Origin: Oscillospiraceae bacterium
Lineage (GTDB): Bacteria; Bacillota; Clostridia; Oscillospirales; Acutalibacteraceae
Length of the DNA: 9,872 bases
Assembly (NCBI GenBank): GCA_902797915.1
Contig: CADBUK010000137.1
Span: 1-9,872 of the forward strand
Direction of reading: 5' to 3'
Part shown: positions 1 to 7,328 of the stretch, piece by piece
How the letters are laid out: every line of letters starts with the position of its first letter
How positions within the stretch are numbered: the stretch's first letter is position 1
Notes under the pieces: generated by a model
Database searches by the model: none
What the model saw: only the letters and a program-made list of their open reading frames with translations
What the model was told of the DNA's origin: nothing
Translations under genes and position numbers: made by a program

Positions 1-10
1 GGAGCCTTTT

Positions 11-1804
11 TTATTTATACTTTTCCGCCTGCAGATTAAACATATACGCATACGTTCCGTTCATTTTCATCAACTCGTCGTGCGAGCCCTGCTCAATGAT
101 TTCGCCGTTTTCCATAACGTAAATTCTGTCTGCGCTGACGGTTGTTGACAGCCTGTGAGAGATGAATACAACCGTCTTATTCCGCGCCGCTTCAATCATA
201 GATTGATTAAGGTTGTACTCGGCAATCGGGTCAAGGTTTGCCGAGGGCTCGTCGAGGATAACATAGGGGCAGTTTTTGTAAAACGCGCGTGAAATGGCAA
301 CCTTCTGGCTTTCTCCGCCCGACATCATTATTCCGCTGTCGTCAAATTCACGCAGCAGGTATGTGTCAAGCCCGTTCGGAACCTCCTTACCGAAACCGCT
401 GTGCCGCAGTGCCGATTCAGCGCGCTCTGCGTCTATTTCGGGGGAGAGGGCAACGTTTTCGCCGAGTGTGGCGGCAAACACCTGAAAATCCTGAAATACT
501 GCGGAAAATCTTTCACGATGGGATTCGACGGTAACGTCGCGTACATCCTCGCCGTTAATCAAAATCTGACCGCTGCTTACGTCGTAAAGCCTTAGCAAAA
601 GGTTTGTAAGCGTTGTTTTTCCCGCTCCGTTATAGCCCACAAGGGCTATTTTTTCTTTCGGCTTAATGGTCATATTAATATTTTTAAGCGTCGGTTCGTC
701 GTTGCCGGGATAGGTAAAGCATACGTCCTTGAGCTCAATAGTTTTCGGCTCGCCGCAGTCCGCCGTTTTTTCGCCGTCAATAATACGGTTTTTGCGTTTA
801 AGAAATTCGCGGTATTTTTCAATAAGCCTTGCGCTCTCCGAGAACTGCCGCACTACGCCGACCGTGAGAAACGAAAAGGAGGTTGCAATCTGTAATGCGC
901 CGTTAAAAGTGGCAACGAAATCGCCCGCCTGCAGAGTGTGCTTTTGCAAAACGCAGTAGCCGAGATAAAGCGGAAGCAGCAGCATAAAGCCTAAAATCTG
1001 AACGCCGCTTTCCTGGAAAAAATAGATGAAATCAATCTTGCGCACATATTTGCGCTGGTTATCAAGCACGTCCTGAGCCGCCTCGTTGTAGCGCTCAAGC
1101 AGCAGCGGCTTAATGTCGTTCATACGAACTTCCTTGCAATAGTCCTGCAGATAAAAAACGCGAGCGAAATAATCAGCCCTGCGGTGCAGACGGTTGTTGT
1201 CAATCTGGCGCTGTGCCTGCAGCTTTCCGATTTTGCGGCTGACGGGCGTAAATATTGCAACTATTGCAAGAATTATCAGCAGACATACGGGGTCAATTGC
1301 AAAAAGAATTGTGCCGATTGTCAGCAGTGAAACCACCTCGCCGATATATCTTTGCACAAGCCCGAGCACCATTGTAACACGCGCGCCCGACGACTCAATT
1401 ACAAGAATAAAGTTGTTGTAAAAATCGGGGTCATCATAGTTTTCAAGGTCAAGCTCCTTGGCTTTTTTATAAAGAATTTCGGACAGACCTTTTGTAATTT
1501 TTTCAAGCTCAACGCTGAAGAAGAATTCACGGTAAACGGCGTTCAGCACCTCGCTGACAATCAGTATTGCCGCGATAACAATAACGGCGTAAACGATTTT
1601 CATTTTATCGTCGCCGTTTGCGATAACGTCAATAACATATTTTACGCCAAGCACGGAAATTATTCGCGTCGGAAGGCGCATAAGCACGCCCCAGAAGCAC
1701 TCTCCGATTACAAGAAGCGGAGAGATTTTGAACATCAGTTTCAAAAAATAAAAGATGTTTGATAATGTTGAATGGGTGGGTTTATCCGCTCTGAAATCAG
1801 CCAA
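11..1804 (-). CDS. ABC exporter half-transporter (TMD-NBD fusion), second gene of pair
   Basis: This 597-residue protein has an N-terminal six-helix exporter membrane domain (about residues 20-325) followed by an ATPase domain. ATPase motifs are complete: Walker A GYNGAGKT at 390-397 (K396), Q-loop Q438, signature MSGGES at 494-499, Walker B VILDEP with D518 and catalytic E519, D-loop SANLD at 521-525, and H-loop H550. It should couple ATP hydrolysis to export of a substrate across the cytoplasmic membrane; the cargo cannot be told from sequence. It is downstream of, and overlaps by 8 bp, another protein of the same architecture, so a heterodimer is the natural reading. The start is TTG (1802-1804), chosen because AGGAGGTGA lies 6 bases upstream; the next in-frame Met is residue 24, inside the membrane-domain region. 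Both ATP sites look consensus, unlike many heterodimers with one degenerate site. Multidrug, peptide or lipid export are all possible. Confidence 0.93.
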   Translation of the reverse strand: MADFRADKPTHSTLSNIFYFLKLMFKISPLLVIGECFWGVLMRLPTRIISVLGVKYVIDVIANGDDKMKIVYAVIVIAAILIVSEVLNAVYREFFFSVELEKITKGLSEILYKKAKELDLENYDDPDFYNNFILVIESSGARVTMVLGLVQRYIGEVVSLLTIGTILFAIDPVCLLIILAIVAIFTPVSRKIGKLQAQRQIDNNRLHRRADYFARVFYLQDYCKEVRMNDIKPLLLERYNEAAQDVLDNQRKYVRKIDFIYFFQESGVQILGFMLLLPLYLGYCVLQKHTLQAGDFVATFNGALQIATSFSFLTVGVVRQFSESARLIEKYREFLKRKNRIIDGEKTADCGEPKTIELKDVCFTYPGNDEPTLKNINMTIKPKEKIALVGYNGAGKTTLTNLLLRLYDVSSGQILINGEDVRDVTVESHRERFSAVFQDFQVFAATLGENVALSPEIDAERAESALRHSGFGKEVPNGLDTYLLREFDDSGIMMSGGESQKVAISRAFYKNCPYVILDEPSANLDPIAEYNLNQSMIEAARNKTVVFISHRLSTTVSADRIYVMENGEIIEQGSHDELMKMNGTYAYMFNLQAEKYK

Positions 1805-3620
1805 CGTCGCTCACCTCCTCGCCTGTGTATCGGGAAGCCTGCAGGGTAAACATACGATTGTATTCGCCGCCCGCCGCCATAAGCTCGGCGTGATTGCCGC
1901 TTTCAATAACCCTGCCCTTGTCAAATACGAAAATTTTATCGCTCAGCACGGCGGATGACAGCCTGTGAGATATGTAAACCACGGTTTTGTCAACAGTTGC
2001 TTTGATAAGGTTTTCGTACATTTTGTATTCTGCAATGGGGTCCAGCGCCGACGAGGGCTCGTCAAGAATTGCAATATCAAAATCCTTTGCAAAAAGTCTT
2101 GCGGTGGCGGTTTTCTGCTGCTCGCCGCCCGAAAGCCCCGCGCCTTTTTCGTCAAATTCGCGGGTAAGAACGGTTTCCGCCCCCTGCGGCAGAGTCTTGA
2201 TTTTATCCCAGACTCCGCTCTGAATAAGCGCCTGCTTTGCTATGAGTTTTTCGTCGTCCGTTCCCTCGTGGCACAGCACGTTTTCGTTAACCGAAAGGGC
2301 AAAGGTTTTGTAATCCTGAAAAACGGTTGCAAAGCGTCTGCGCAGGGAATCGGCATTATACTCCTTAACGTTTATTCCGTTATAAAGCACCTCGCCTTCG
2401 GTGGCGTCATAAAATCGGAGCATCAGCTTTACAAGAGTTGTTTTGCCCGCGCCGTTAACGCCTACGATTGCAGTGGTTTCGCCCTTGTTAATTTTGAGAT
2501 TTACTCCGTCAAGAGAGTACTTTTCCGCCGTGGGATATTTGAAATAAACGTTTCGGAATTCAAGGCTTTCAAACTCTCCTGCCTCAAGGCTTCCGTCGTT
2601 AATCTGTGTTTCGTAATCAAAGAAATCGTGCAAATTCTTGAAATAGAGCGCAACGTTTGAAAGCTCTGCAATTGAATCGGCTATCGTCATTGACGTCTGG
2701 CGCACGGAATTGATTGACGACAGTACTACCGAGAAGCCCGAAATGTCAAGACCGCTGTTGTTGATAAACTGGTATGAAGCAAACGAATAGGTGCCGACAA
2801 TCGGAATAAGCTCTCCGAAAAGGGAACCTATCATACTGCAAATAAACATTTTTACGCCGTAATGCTTAATGATTTTGATGTTGTCATTTACCGCTTTGCG
2901 AAATCTGTTCAGTATTACGGAGAAGATGTTTGAGGTGCGGATGTCCTTTGAAAAATCTTTAAGAAAAACCGTTCTTTGAGTATATGATTTAATGCGGTTG
3001 TTTGTTGTCATTTCAAGGTCCCGCTTATACATAAGCTTGCTGCGCATAAACTGCACCACGAACACAAGCGATACAGGGGCAAGAAACAGCAGGTATACGG
3101 GGTCAATGGTGGTAACAACGCCTATAACAAGCACAAGCGCAATCAGATTGCCGAGCAGGTTTGAAAGGTCAACCGCAAAAGCCATAAAAAAGCCGCGTGT
3201 GAGAATGTCCGTTGCGCGCATATACGCGTCGTAAAACGCGGGGTCCTCGTAGCAGCTTACGTCAAGCTCCGCCGCCTTTTTGAAAATCAGATTGTTAAGC
3301 CCTTTATAGACCTTTTTCCACGCAACGTTCTGTGCGTAATCGCACCATATTATGATGACTTCGTATATCATACCGACGGCAAAAAACAGCAACAGGCATT
3401 TTGCGAAGTACGCAAAGGTTGCCTGACCTTCGATAATTGAAAGAAGCACCTTTAAGAACAGTACGCCCTGAAAAAACAGGGTAAAAACCGCCGTGCTTGT
3501 CTGCGCAAGAATGGCAAAGGGAATAACCGATTTATCCGATTTATGCAGAATTTTCATTGCATAAATCATATTTTTTATAACGGGCACCTTTTCTTCGTGC
3601 GCGGGAACCCAGCGTGGCAT
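1797..3620 (-). CDS. ABC exporter half-transporter (TMD-NBD fusion), first gene of pair
   Basis: This 607-residue protein has an exporter membrane domain (about residues 30-330) and a C-terminal ATPase domain. Visible motifs are Walker A GVNGAGKT at 387-394 (K393), Q-loop Q435, signature LSGGE at 496-500, Walker B AILDE with D520 and E521, D-loop SSALD, and H-loop H552. The membrane domain carries a CYEDPAFYDAY stretch near 123-133, matched in the partner by NYDDPDFYNNF, so the two are paralogues. The start at 3620 (MPRWVP) is preferred over in-frame extension to 3686: GAGGGGGTG lies 5 bases upstream and a promoter -10 sits at 3649-3654, inside the longer version. The pair is probably co-transcribed and translationally coupled, since the downstream gene's Shine-Dalgarno lies inside the last codons of this one. 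No cargo peptide or regulator gene is adjacent. Substrate unknown. Confidence 0.93.
   Translation of the reverse strand: MPRWVPAHEEKVPVIKNMIYAMKILHKSDKSVIPFAILAQTSTAVFTLFFQGVLFLKVLLSIIEGQATFAYFAKCLLLFFAVGMIYEVIIIWCDYAQNVAWKKVYKGLNNLIFKKAAELDVSCYEDPAFYDAYMRATDILTRGFFMAFAVDLSNLLGNLIALVLVIGVVTTIDPVYLLFLAPVSLVFVVQFMRSKLMYKRDLEMTTNNRIKSYTQRTVFLKDFSKDIRTSNIFSVILNRFRKAVNDNIKIIKHYGVKMFICSMIGSLFGELIPIVGTYSFASYQFINNSGLDISGFSVVLSSINSVRQTSMTIADSIAELSNVALYFKNLHDFFDYETQINDGSLEAGEFESLEFRNVYFKYPTAEKYSLDGVNLKINKGETTAIVGVNGAGKTTLVKLMLRFYDATEGEVLYNGINVKEYNADSLRRRFATVFQDYKTFALSVNENVLCHEGTDDEKLIAKQALIQSGVWDKIKTLPQGAETVLTREFDEKGAGLSGGEQQKTATARLFAKDFDIAILDEPSSALDPIAEYKMYENLIKATVDKTVVYISHRLSSAVLSDKIFVFDKGRVIESGNHAELMAAGGEYNRMFTLQASRYTGEEVSDVG
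1811..1819 (-). promoter_or_regulatory. Shine-Dalgarno of the downstream ABC gene, inside the upstream gene
   Basis: The minus strand reads AGGAGGTGA followed by 6 bases and a TTG codon at 1802-1804. The site encodes Glu-Glu-Val near the C terminus of the upstream ABC protein, whose stop is at 1797-1799. This strong site decides the TTG start and points to translational coupling of the pair. Confidence 0.8.
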
Positions 3621-3625
3621 ATACT

Positions 3626-3634
3626 CACCCCCTC
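3626..3634 (-). promoter_or_regulatory. Shine-Dalgarno deciding the ABC operon start at 3620
   Basis: The minus strand reads GAGGGGGTG, then 5 bases, then ATG at 3618-3620. No comparable site precedes the more upstream in-frame ATG at 3686. Confidence 0.75.
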
Positions 3635-3648
3635 TGAAAATTTTAAAT

Positions 3649-3677
3649 ATTATAGCACACATTACATAACAAGACAA
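3649..3677 (-). promoter_or_regulatory. Promoter of the leftward ABC exporter operon (extended -10)
   Basis: On the minus strand, TTGTCT (3677-3672) is followed by 17 bases and a perfect TATAAT (3654-3649), with TG one base upstream of the -10 (extended -10). Transcription would start near 3642, giving a leader of about 20 bases before the ATG at 3620. This is a sigma-A type promoter read from consensus only. Confidence 0.7.
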
Positions 3678-3764
3678 GCAATCCAAGCCGTATAAGTCTC
3701 AATTTTGACACTTGCCTGCTTTTGACTATTACACATCCTGACTTTTGTACAGTGTATTATTTTG

Positions 3765-3793
3765 TTGTAATATCTTTTAAAGTATGATATAAT
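3765..3793 (+). promoter_or_regulatory. Promoter of the HAD-Nudix / desulfurase / thiI operon (extended -10)
   Basis: TTGTAA (3765-3770), a 17-base spacer and a perfect TATAAT (3788-3793) with TG one base upstream make a strong sigma-A extended -10 promoter. The start would be near 3800, giving a leader of about 36 bases. It is divergent from the ABC promoter, with about 87 bases between the two -35 elements. The -10 lies inside a small palindrome, so the promoter may be under repressor control. Confidence 0.7.
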
Positions 3794-3823
3794 ATCAGCG
3801 CTAAAAATCATAAGAGCTGATAT
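3785..3823 (+). repeat. TGATAT inverted repeats over the -10 and the transcription start
   Basis: TGATAT (3785-3790), a single A, and ATATCA (3792-3797) form a 13-bp palindrome over the -10. A further half-site, GCTGATAT (3816-3823), is the exact inverse of ATATCAGC (3792-3799), giving an 8-bp inverted repeat around 16 bases. The two same-direction TGATAT copies are 33 bp apart, about three helical turns. It could be a repressor operator or a short leader hairpin, but the AT-richness of the promoter makes chance plausible. Confidence 0.35.
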
Positions 3824-3836
3824 AGGGGTAATTTTT

Positions 3837-5027
3837 ATGAGATTTAAAGCAATTATTTTTGATTTTGACGGCACCCTGTGCGAAACCGCAAGGGGCATTA
3901 TCAACTGCGCCAAATATGCGCTTGAATCCTTTGGCATTCAGCCCGAGGAGGACGATAAGGAGCTTGAGTTTTTTATCGGCCCGCCGCTGTTAATAACGTT
4001 TCAGGAGCGCTTTGGCGCAGACGCGCAGACCGCTGCCGAAATGGTGCAGAAATACAGGGAAAGATATTCTGCTTCAGGGCTTTTTGAGTGCGACCTTTAT
4101 GACGGTATTGAGGATATGCTGCGCACCCTGCACGACGAGGGCTTTGCGCTTGGAATTGCTTCGTCAAAGCCGACTGTTTTTGTTGAACGGCTTTTGGAGC
4201 ATTTCGGCATTTCCGAATATTTCAAAAGCGTTTGCGGCGTTTCCTTTGAAGCGGACTGCGAAACAAAATCAAGCATAATTGCGCGCTGCATTACGGAACT
4301 CGGCGTTGAGCCCGGGGAAGTGTTTATGGTCGGCGACAAGAATTACGATATTGACGGCGCAAAAATCAACAACATCAAAAGCTGCGGCGTGCTCTGGGGC
4401 TACGGAACAAAGTTCGAGTTTATCGAGGCGGGCGCAGAATTCATTGCAGAAAAGGTTGCGGATATTGAGGCGATTGCCCTCGGCTATTTTGAGCAGACCG
4501 AGGAAATGAAAACCATCTTTGAGGGCAGGGTTGTTCATGTTCATCTGGACAAGGTAACCCTTACGGACGGCAGCGAGGCAAGCCGCGAAATCGTTGCGCA
4601 CAACGGCGGCGTTTCGGTAGTTGGTATTACCGACGAAAACGAGGTGCTGATGGTACGCCAGTTCCGCGCGCCTTACAAAGAGGTTATTTATGAGATTCCC
4701 GCAGGTAAGCTTGAGCGCGGCGAGGACCCGTTTGAAGCGGCGCAGAGGGAATTCCGCGAGGAATGCGGCTGTACGGCAAAGCGCTTTGAGTATATCGGCG
4801 AGCTTTATCCCACGCCCGGTTATTGCGGCGAAATTATCAGAATTTACTATGCCTCGGGGCTCGAATTCGGCGAGCAGGATTTGGACGAGGACGAGCGTCT
4901 TGACGTTTACAGAATTCCGCTTGAGGAGGCGTTTGAGCGCGTTATGAGCGGCGAGTTTAAGGACTCCAAAACCCAAATCGGCATAATGAAAATAAGGGAA
5001 CTTTTAAAGAATGGCAGTTTATCTTGA
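3837..5027 (+). CDS. HAD phosphatase - Nudix hydrolase fusion protein
   Basis: This 396-residue protein joins two hydrolases in one uninterrupted frame. Residues 1 to about 215 are a HAD-superfamily phosphatase of the phosphoglycolate phosphatase/5'-nucleotidase-like group: motif I DFDGTL (nucleophile D9, acid D11), motif II S109 in GIASSKP, a motif III lysine probably K144, and motif IV GDKNYD (D167, D171). Residues from about 224 to 396 form a complete Nudix hydrolase of the ADP-ribose pyrophosphatase type. Its 23-residue Nudix box, G290 to C312, matches the consensus (E296, R304, E305, E308, E309), and a proline (P327) about 15 residues past the box is as in ADP-ribose-specific members. 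Such a Nudix domain would split ADP-ribose to AMP and ribose 5-phosphate; the HAD domain could dephosphorylate one product, which is inference. The start has AGGGG about 8 bases upstream. It leads the operon and overlaps the desulfurase gene by 17 bp. Confidence 0.92.
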   Translation: MRFKAIIFDFDGTLCETARGIINCAKYALESFGIQPEEDDKELEFFIGPPLLITFQERFGADAQTAAEMVQKYRERYSASGLFECDLYDGIEDMLRTLHDEGFALGIASSKPTVFVERLLEHFGISEYFKSVCGVSFEADCETKSSIIARCITELGVEPGEVFMVGDKNYDIDGAKINNIKSCGVLWGYGTKFEFIEAGAEFIAEKVADIEAIALGYFEQTEEMKTIFEGRVVHVHLDKVTLTDGSEASREIVAHNGGVSVVGITDENEVLMVRQFRAPYKEVIYEIPAGKLERGEDPFEAAQREFREECGCTAKRFEYIGELYPTPGYCGEIIRIYYASGLEFGEQDLDEDERLDVYRIPLEEAFERVMSGEFKDSKTQIGIMKIRELLKNGSLS

Positions 5028-6144
5028 CAACAGCGCAACAACCAAGCCCTGCCCCGAGGCAGCGGCGGCGGTTGAAAATATGCTTACGGAAAATTACGGC
5101 AACCCCTCAAGCCTGCACGGGCTGGGGATTGACGCAATGAAAACCGTTACGGCGGCTCGGCAGGCGATTGCGGACAAGCTCGGCTGTGAAAGGGACGAAA
5201 TCTACTTTACAAGCGGAGCGACCGAGGCTAATAATCTGGCGATTTTCGGCGCCGCAAGCGCTATGAAGCGCAGGGGGAACAAAATCGTTTCCACCGCAAT
5301 TGAACACGAAAGCGTAATGCAGGCGCTTGACGAGCTTGAAAAGCAGGGTTTTGAAATCGTGCGCCTGATGCCCGACGGCAAGGGCAAAATCAGCGCCGCG
5401 GATTTACGTGACGCCGTTGACGAAAAAACGATACTCGTTTCAATGATGTACATTAACAACGAGGTGGGGTCTGTTCTGCCCGTTGAAAAAATACGCAAAA
5501 TTGTTACGCTTAAAAACTCGCCCGCGCTTGTTCATATTGACTGCGTTCAGGCGTTCGGCAAGGTTGACGTGCGTCCCAAAAAGCTCGGCGCGGATTTGGT
5601 TTCAATAACTGCCCATAAAATTCACGGCGTCAAGGGCAGCGGCGCTCTTTACGTAAAAAAGGGAACGATTATTCATCCGCGCACCTTCGGCGGCGAGCAG
5701 GAAAAACGTCTGCGCCCCGGCACAGAGGCGGCACCGCTTATCGCAGGCTTCGGCGCGGCGGTTGAGGCACTGCCTGATTTTACTCAGCAGAGCAGGCAGA
5801 TTGCAGAGCTTAACAAATACGCAAGGGAACGCCTCGGCACGCTTGAAGGTGTCATTATCAACAGCGGGGAAGACGCGTCCCCGTACATTATCAACGCCTA
5901 TATTCCTACGTTTATGCGCAGTCAGACGGTTTTGCAGTGGCTTTATTCAAACTGCGGAATATGCGTCAGCAACGGCTCCGCCTGCGCCAAGGGCAAAAGA
6001 AGCCATGTGCTTACTGCAATGAAGCTCAGCGATGAAATTATTGACAAAAGTATTCGCATCAGCTTTTCAAGGTACAACACAAAATCTGACGTTGACGCGC
6101 TTTATGAGGCGCTCAGGGAGCTGACGGAAAAATACCCGAGATAA
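5011..6144 (+). CDS. Cysteine desulfurase, NifS/IscS family (ThiI partner)
   Basis: This is a 377-residue PLP-dependent class V aminotransferase-fold enzyme that takes sulfur from L-cysteine, leaving alanine and an enzyme persulfide. Visible features are the N-terminal YLDNSATTKP, GNPSSLH at 30-36, SGATEANN at 68-75, the PLP-stacking H99, cofactor-binding D177 and Q180, the PLP lysine K203 in ITAHKIHG, and the persulfide cysteine C325 in NGSACAKGKRSH. The length fits the shorter NifS-like enzymes dedicated to ThiI, such as Bacillus subtilis NifZ, rather than full IscS. The gene begins inside the end of the fusion gene (17-bp overlap, AGGGAA about 10 bases upstream), and thiI starts 11 bp after its stop. 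That context argues it donates sulfur to ThiI for tRNA 4-thiouridine; a wider role in Fe-S assembly cannot be excluded. Confidence 0.95.
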   Translation: MAVYLDNSATTKPCPEAAAAVENMLTENYGNPSSLHGLGIDAMKTVTAARQAIADKLGCERDEIYFTSGATEANNLAIFGAASAMKRRGNKIVSTAIEHESVMQALDELEKQGFEIVRLMPDGKGKISAADLRDAVDEKTILVSMMYINNEVGSVLPVEKIRKIVTLKNSPALVHIDCVQAFGKVDVRPKKLGADLVSITAHKIHGVKGSGALYVKKGTIIHPRTFGGEQEKRLRPGTEAAPLIAGFGAAVEALPDFTQQSRQIAELNKYARERLGTLEGVIINSGEDASPYIINAYIPTFMRSQTVLQWLYSNCGICVSNGSACAKGKRSHVLTAMKLSDEIIDKSIRISFSRYNTKSDVDALYEALRELTEKYPR

Positions 6145-6155
6145 AGGACGGAAAT

Positions 6156-7328
6156 ATGAAAGAAATTATACTTGTTAAAAACGGCGAGCTTGTTTTAAAG
6201 GGGCTTAACAGAACCTCGTTTGAAGACGTGCTGATTAAAAATATGAAGCGCCATCTTGCAGACCTCGGCACTTTTACCTACACAAAGGCGCAGAGTACCA
6301 TTATGGTTGCGCCTGATGATGAGAATACCGATTTGGACGACGCTGCCGACAGGCTTAAAAAGGTTTTCGGCATTGCGGCGCTTTCCCGTGCCGCCGTCTG
6401 CGAAAAGAATATGGACAGCATTATTGCAACCACGCTCGAATATCTTGACGACGAGCTGAGCATGGCAAAAACCTTTAAGGTTGAGGCTAAGCGCAGCGAT
6501 AAAAAATTCCCGCTTAATTCCCCCGAAATCTGTCGTGAAATGGGCGGCGTTATACTTAAAAACCACAATCATTTAAAGGTTGACGTGCATAACCCCGAAA
6601 TTACCGTAACCGTTGAGGTTAGGGATAATTTTGCGTTTGTAAGGGGAAATAATATCAAGGGCGCGGGGGGTATGCCCAGCGGAACAAGCGGCAGGGCTGC
6701 GGTGCTCATCAGCGGCGGGATAGACAGCCCCGTAGCAGCCTATATGATGGCAAAAAGAGGCATTGAGCTCGTTGCGGTTCATTTTGCATCGCCGCCTTAT
6801 ACAAGCGAGCTTGCGGAAATGAAGGTAATGGAGCTGCTTAAAAAGGTTGCGGCTTACAGCGGCACGATTACAACCTTTGTTGTGCCCTTTACAGAAATTC
6901 AGGAGGCTATCAGGGACGACTGCCCAACCGATTATTTTACCCTTGTAATGCGCAGAATTATGATGAAAATCAGCGAAAGAATTGCAAGGGAACAGAACTG
7001 CCAGGCGCTGATTACGGGCGAGAGCGTGGGTCAGGTTGCAAGCCAGACGATTTATGCCCTCGGCTGTACCGACGCGGCGGCTGATATGCCCGTTTTCCGC
7101 CCCTGTATAGGTATGGATAAGGAGGAAATTATTAAGATTTCACGCAAAATTGAAACCTTTGAAACCTCCATTCAGCCTTATGAGGATTGCTGCACGGTGT
7201 TTACGCCCAAGCACCCGAAAACCAGACCGCAGCTTGCGGATGTTGAGGCTGCCGAAGCGCAGATTTCAGAGCTTGACGAAATGATTGAACGCGCAATTGC
7301 GAATGTTAAAAGGGTATTTATAAAATGA
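6156..7328 (+). CDS. thiI: ThiI, tRNA uracil 4-sulfurtransferase (short form)
   Basis: This 390-residue enzyme adenylates uridine 8 of tRNA and replaces the oxygen with sulfur to make s4U; in some bacteria it also serves thiamine thiazole synthesis. In order: an N-terminal ferredoxin-like region (about 1-60), a THUMP RNA-binding domain (about 60-165), and a PP-loop ATP pyrophosphatase domain with SGGIDSP at 186-192 and ITGESVGQVASQ at 286-297. The conserved YEDCCTVFTP motif supplies C345 and C346; one corresponds to the catalytic cysteine region of characterised ThiI. There is no C-terminal rhodanese domain, unlike the longer E. coli protein of 482 residues, which fits direct sulfur delivery by the desulfurase encoded just upstream. 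AAGGA sits 7 bases before the ATG. The last four bases overlap the next gene as ATGA, so the two are translationally coupled. Confidence 0.96.
   Translation: MKEIILVKNGELVLKGLNRTSFEDVLIKNMKRHLADLGTFTYTKAQSTIMVAPDDENTDLDDAADRLKKVFGIAALSRAAVCEKNMDSIIATTLEYLDDELSMAKTFKVEAKRSDKKFPLNSPEICREMGGVILKNHNHLKVDVHNPEITVTVEVRDNFAFVRGNNIKGAGGMPSGTSGRAAVLISGGIDSPVAAYMMAKRGIELVAVHFASPPYTSELAEMKVMELLKKVAAYSGTITTFVVPFTEIQEAIRDDCPTDYFTLVMRRIMMKISERIAREQNCQALITGESVGQVASQTIYALGCTDAAADMPVFRPCIGMDKEEIIKISRKIETFETSIQPYEDCCTVFTPKHPKTRPQLADVEAAEAQISELDEMIERAIANVKRVFIK

Noticed and set aside
1..13. Possible left arm of a terminator after the second ABC gene
   Set aside because: On the minus strand a run of A followed by GGCTCC follows the stop, as a terminator arm might, but the other arm would lie outside the window, so it cannot be supported.
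1965..2660. A 231-codon open frame on the plus strand opposite the ABC ATPase domain
   Set aside because: It mirrors the conserved ATPase coding region of the minus-strand gene and has no domain features of its own.
3621..3686. Longer version of the first ABC gene starting at 3686
   Set aside because: The extra 22 residues overlap the promoter -10 at 3649-3654, and the Shine-Dalgarno at 3626-3634 fits the ATG at 3620.
3705..3733. Second rightward promoter with perfect TTGACA at 3705-3710
   Set aside because: At 17-base spacing the -10 would be ATTACA, a poor match, and the promoter at 3765-3793 is much better.
4269..4976. A 235-codon open frame on the minus strand opposite the HAD-Nudix gene
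   Set aside because: It lies wholly opposite a gene with clear domains and no recognisable motif or convincing ribosome site was seen. Long antisense frames are expected from the biased codon use here.
4506..5027. Separate Nudix gene starting at the internal ATG 4506
   Set aside because: GAGG at 4500-4503 is only 2 bases from the ATG, too close to work well, and the frame is continuous with the HAD domain. An internal start as a second product cannot be fully excluded.
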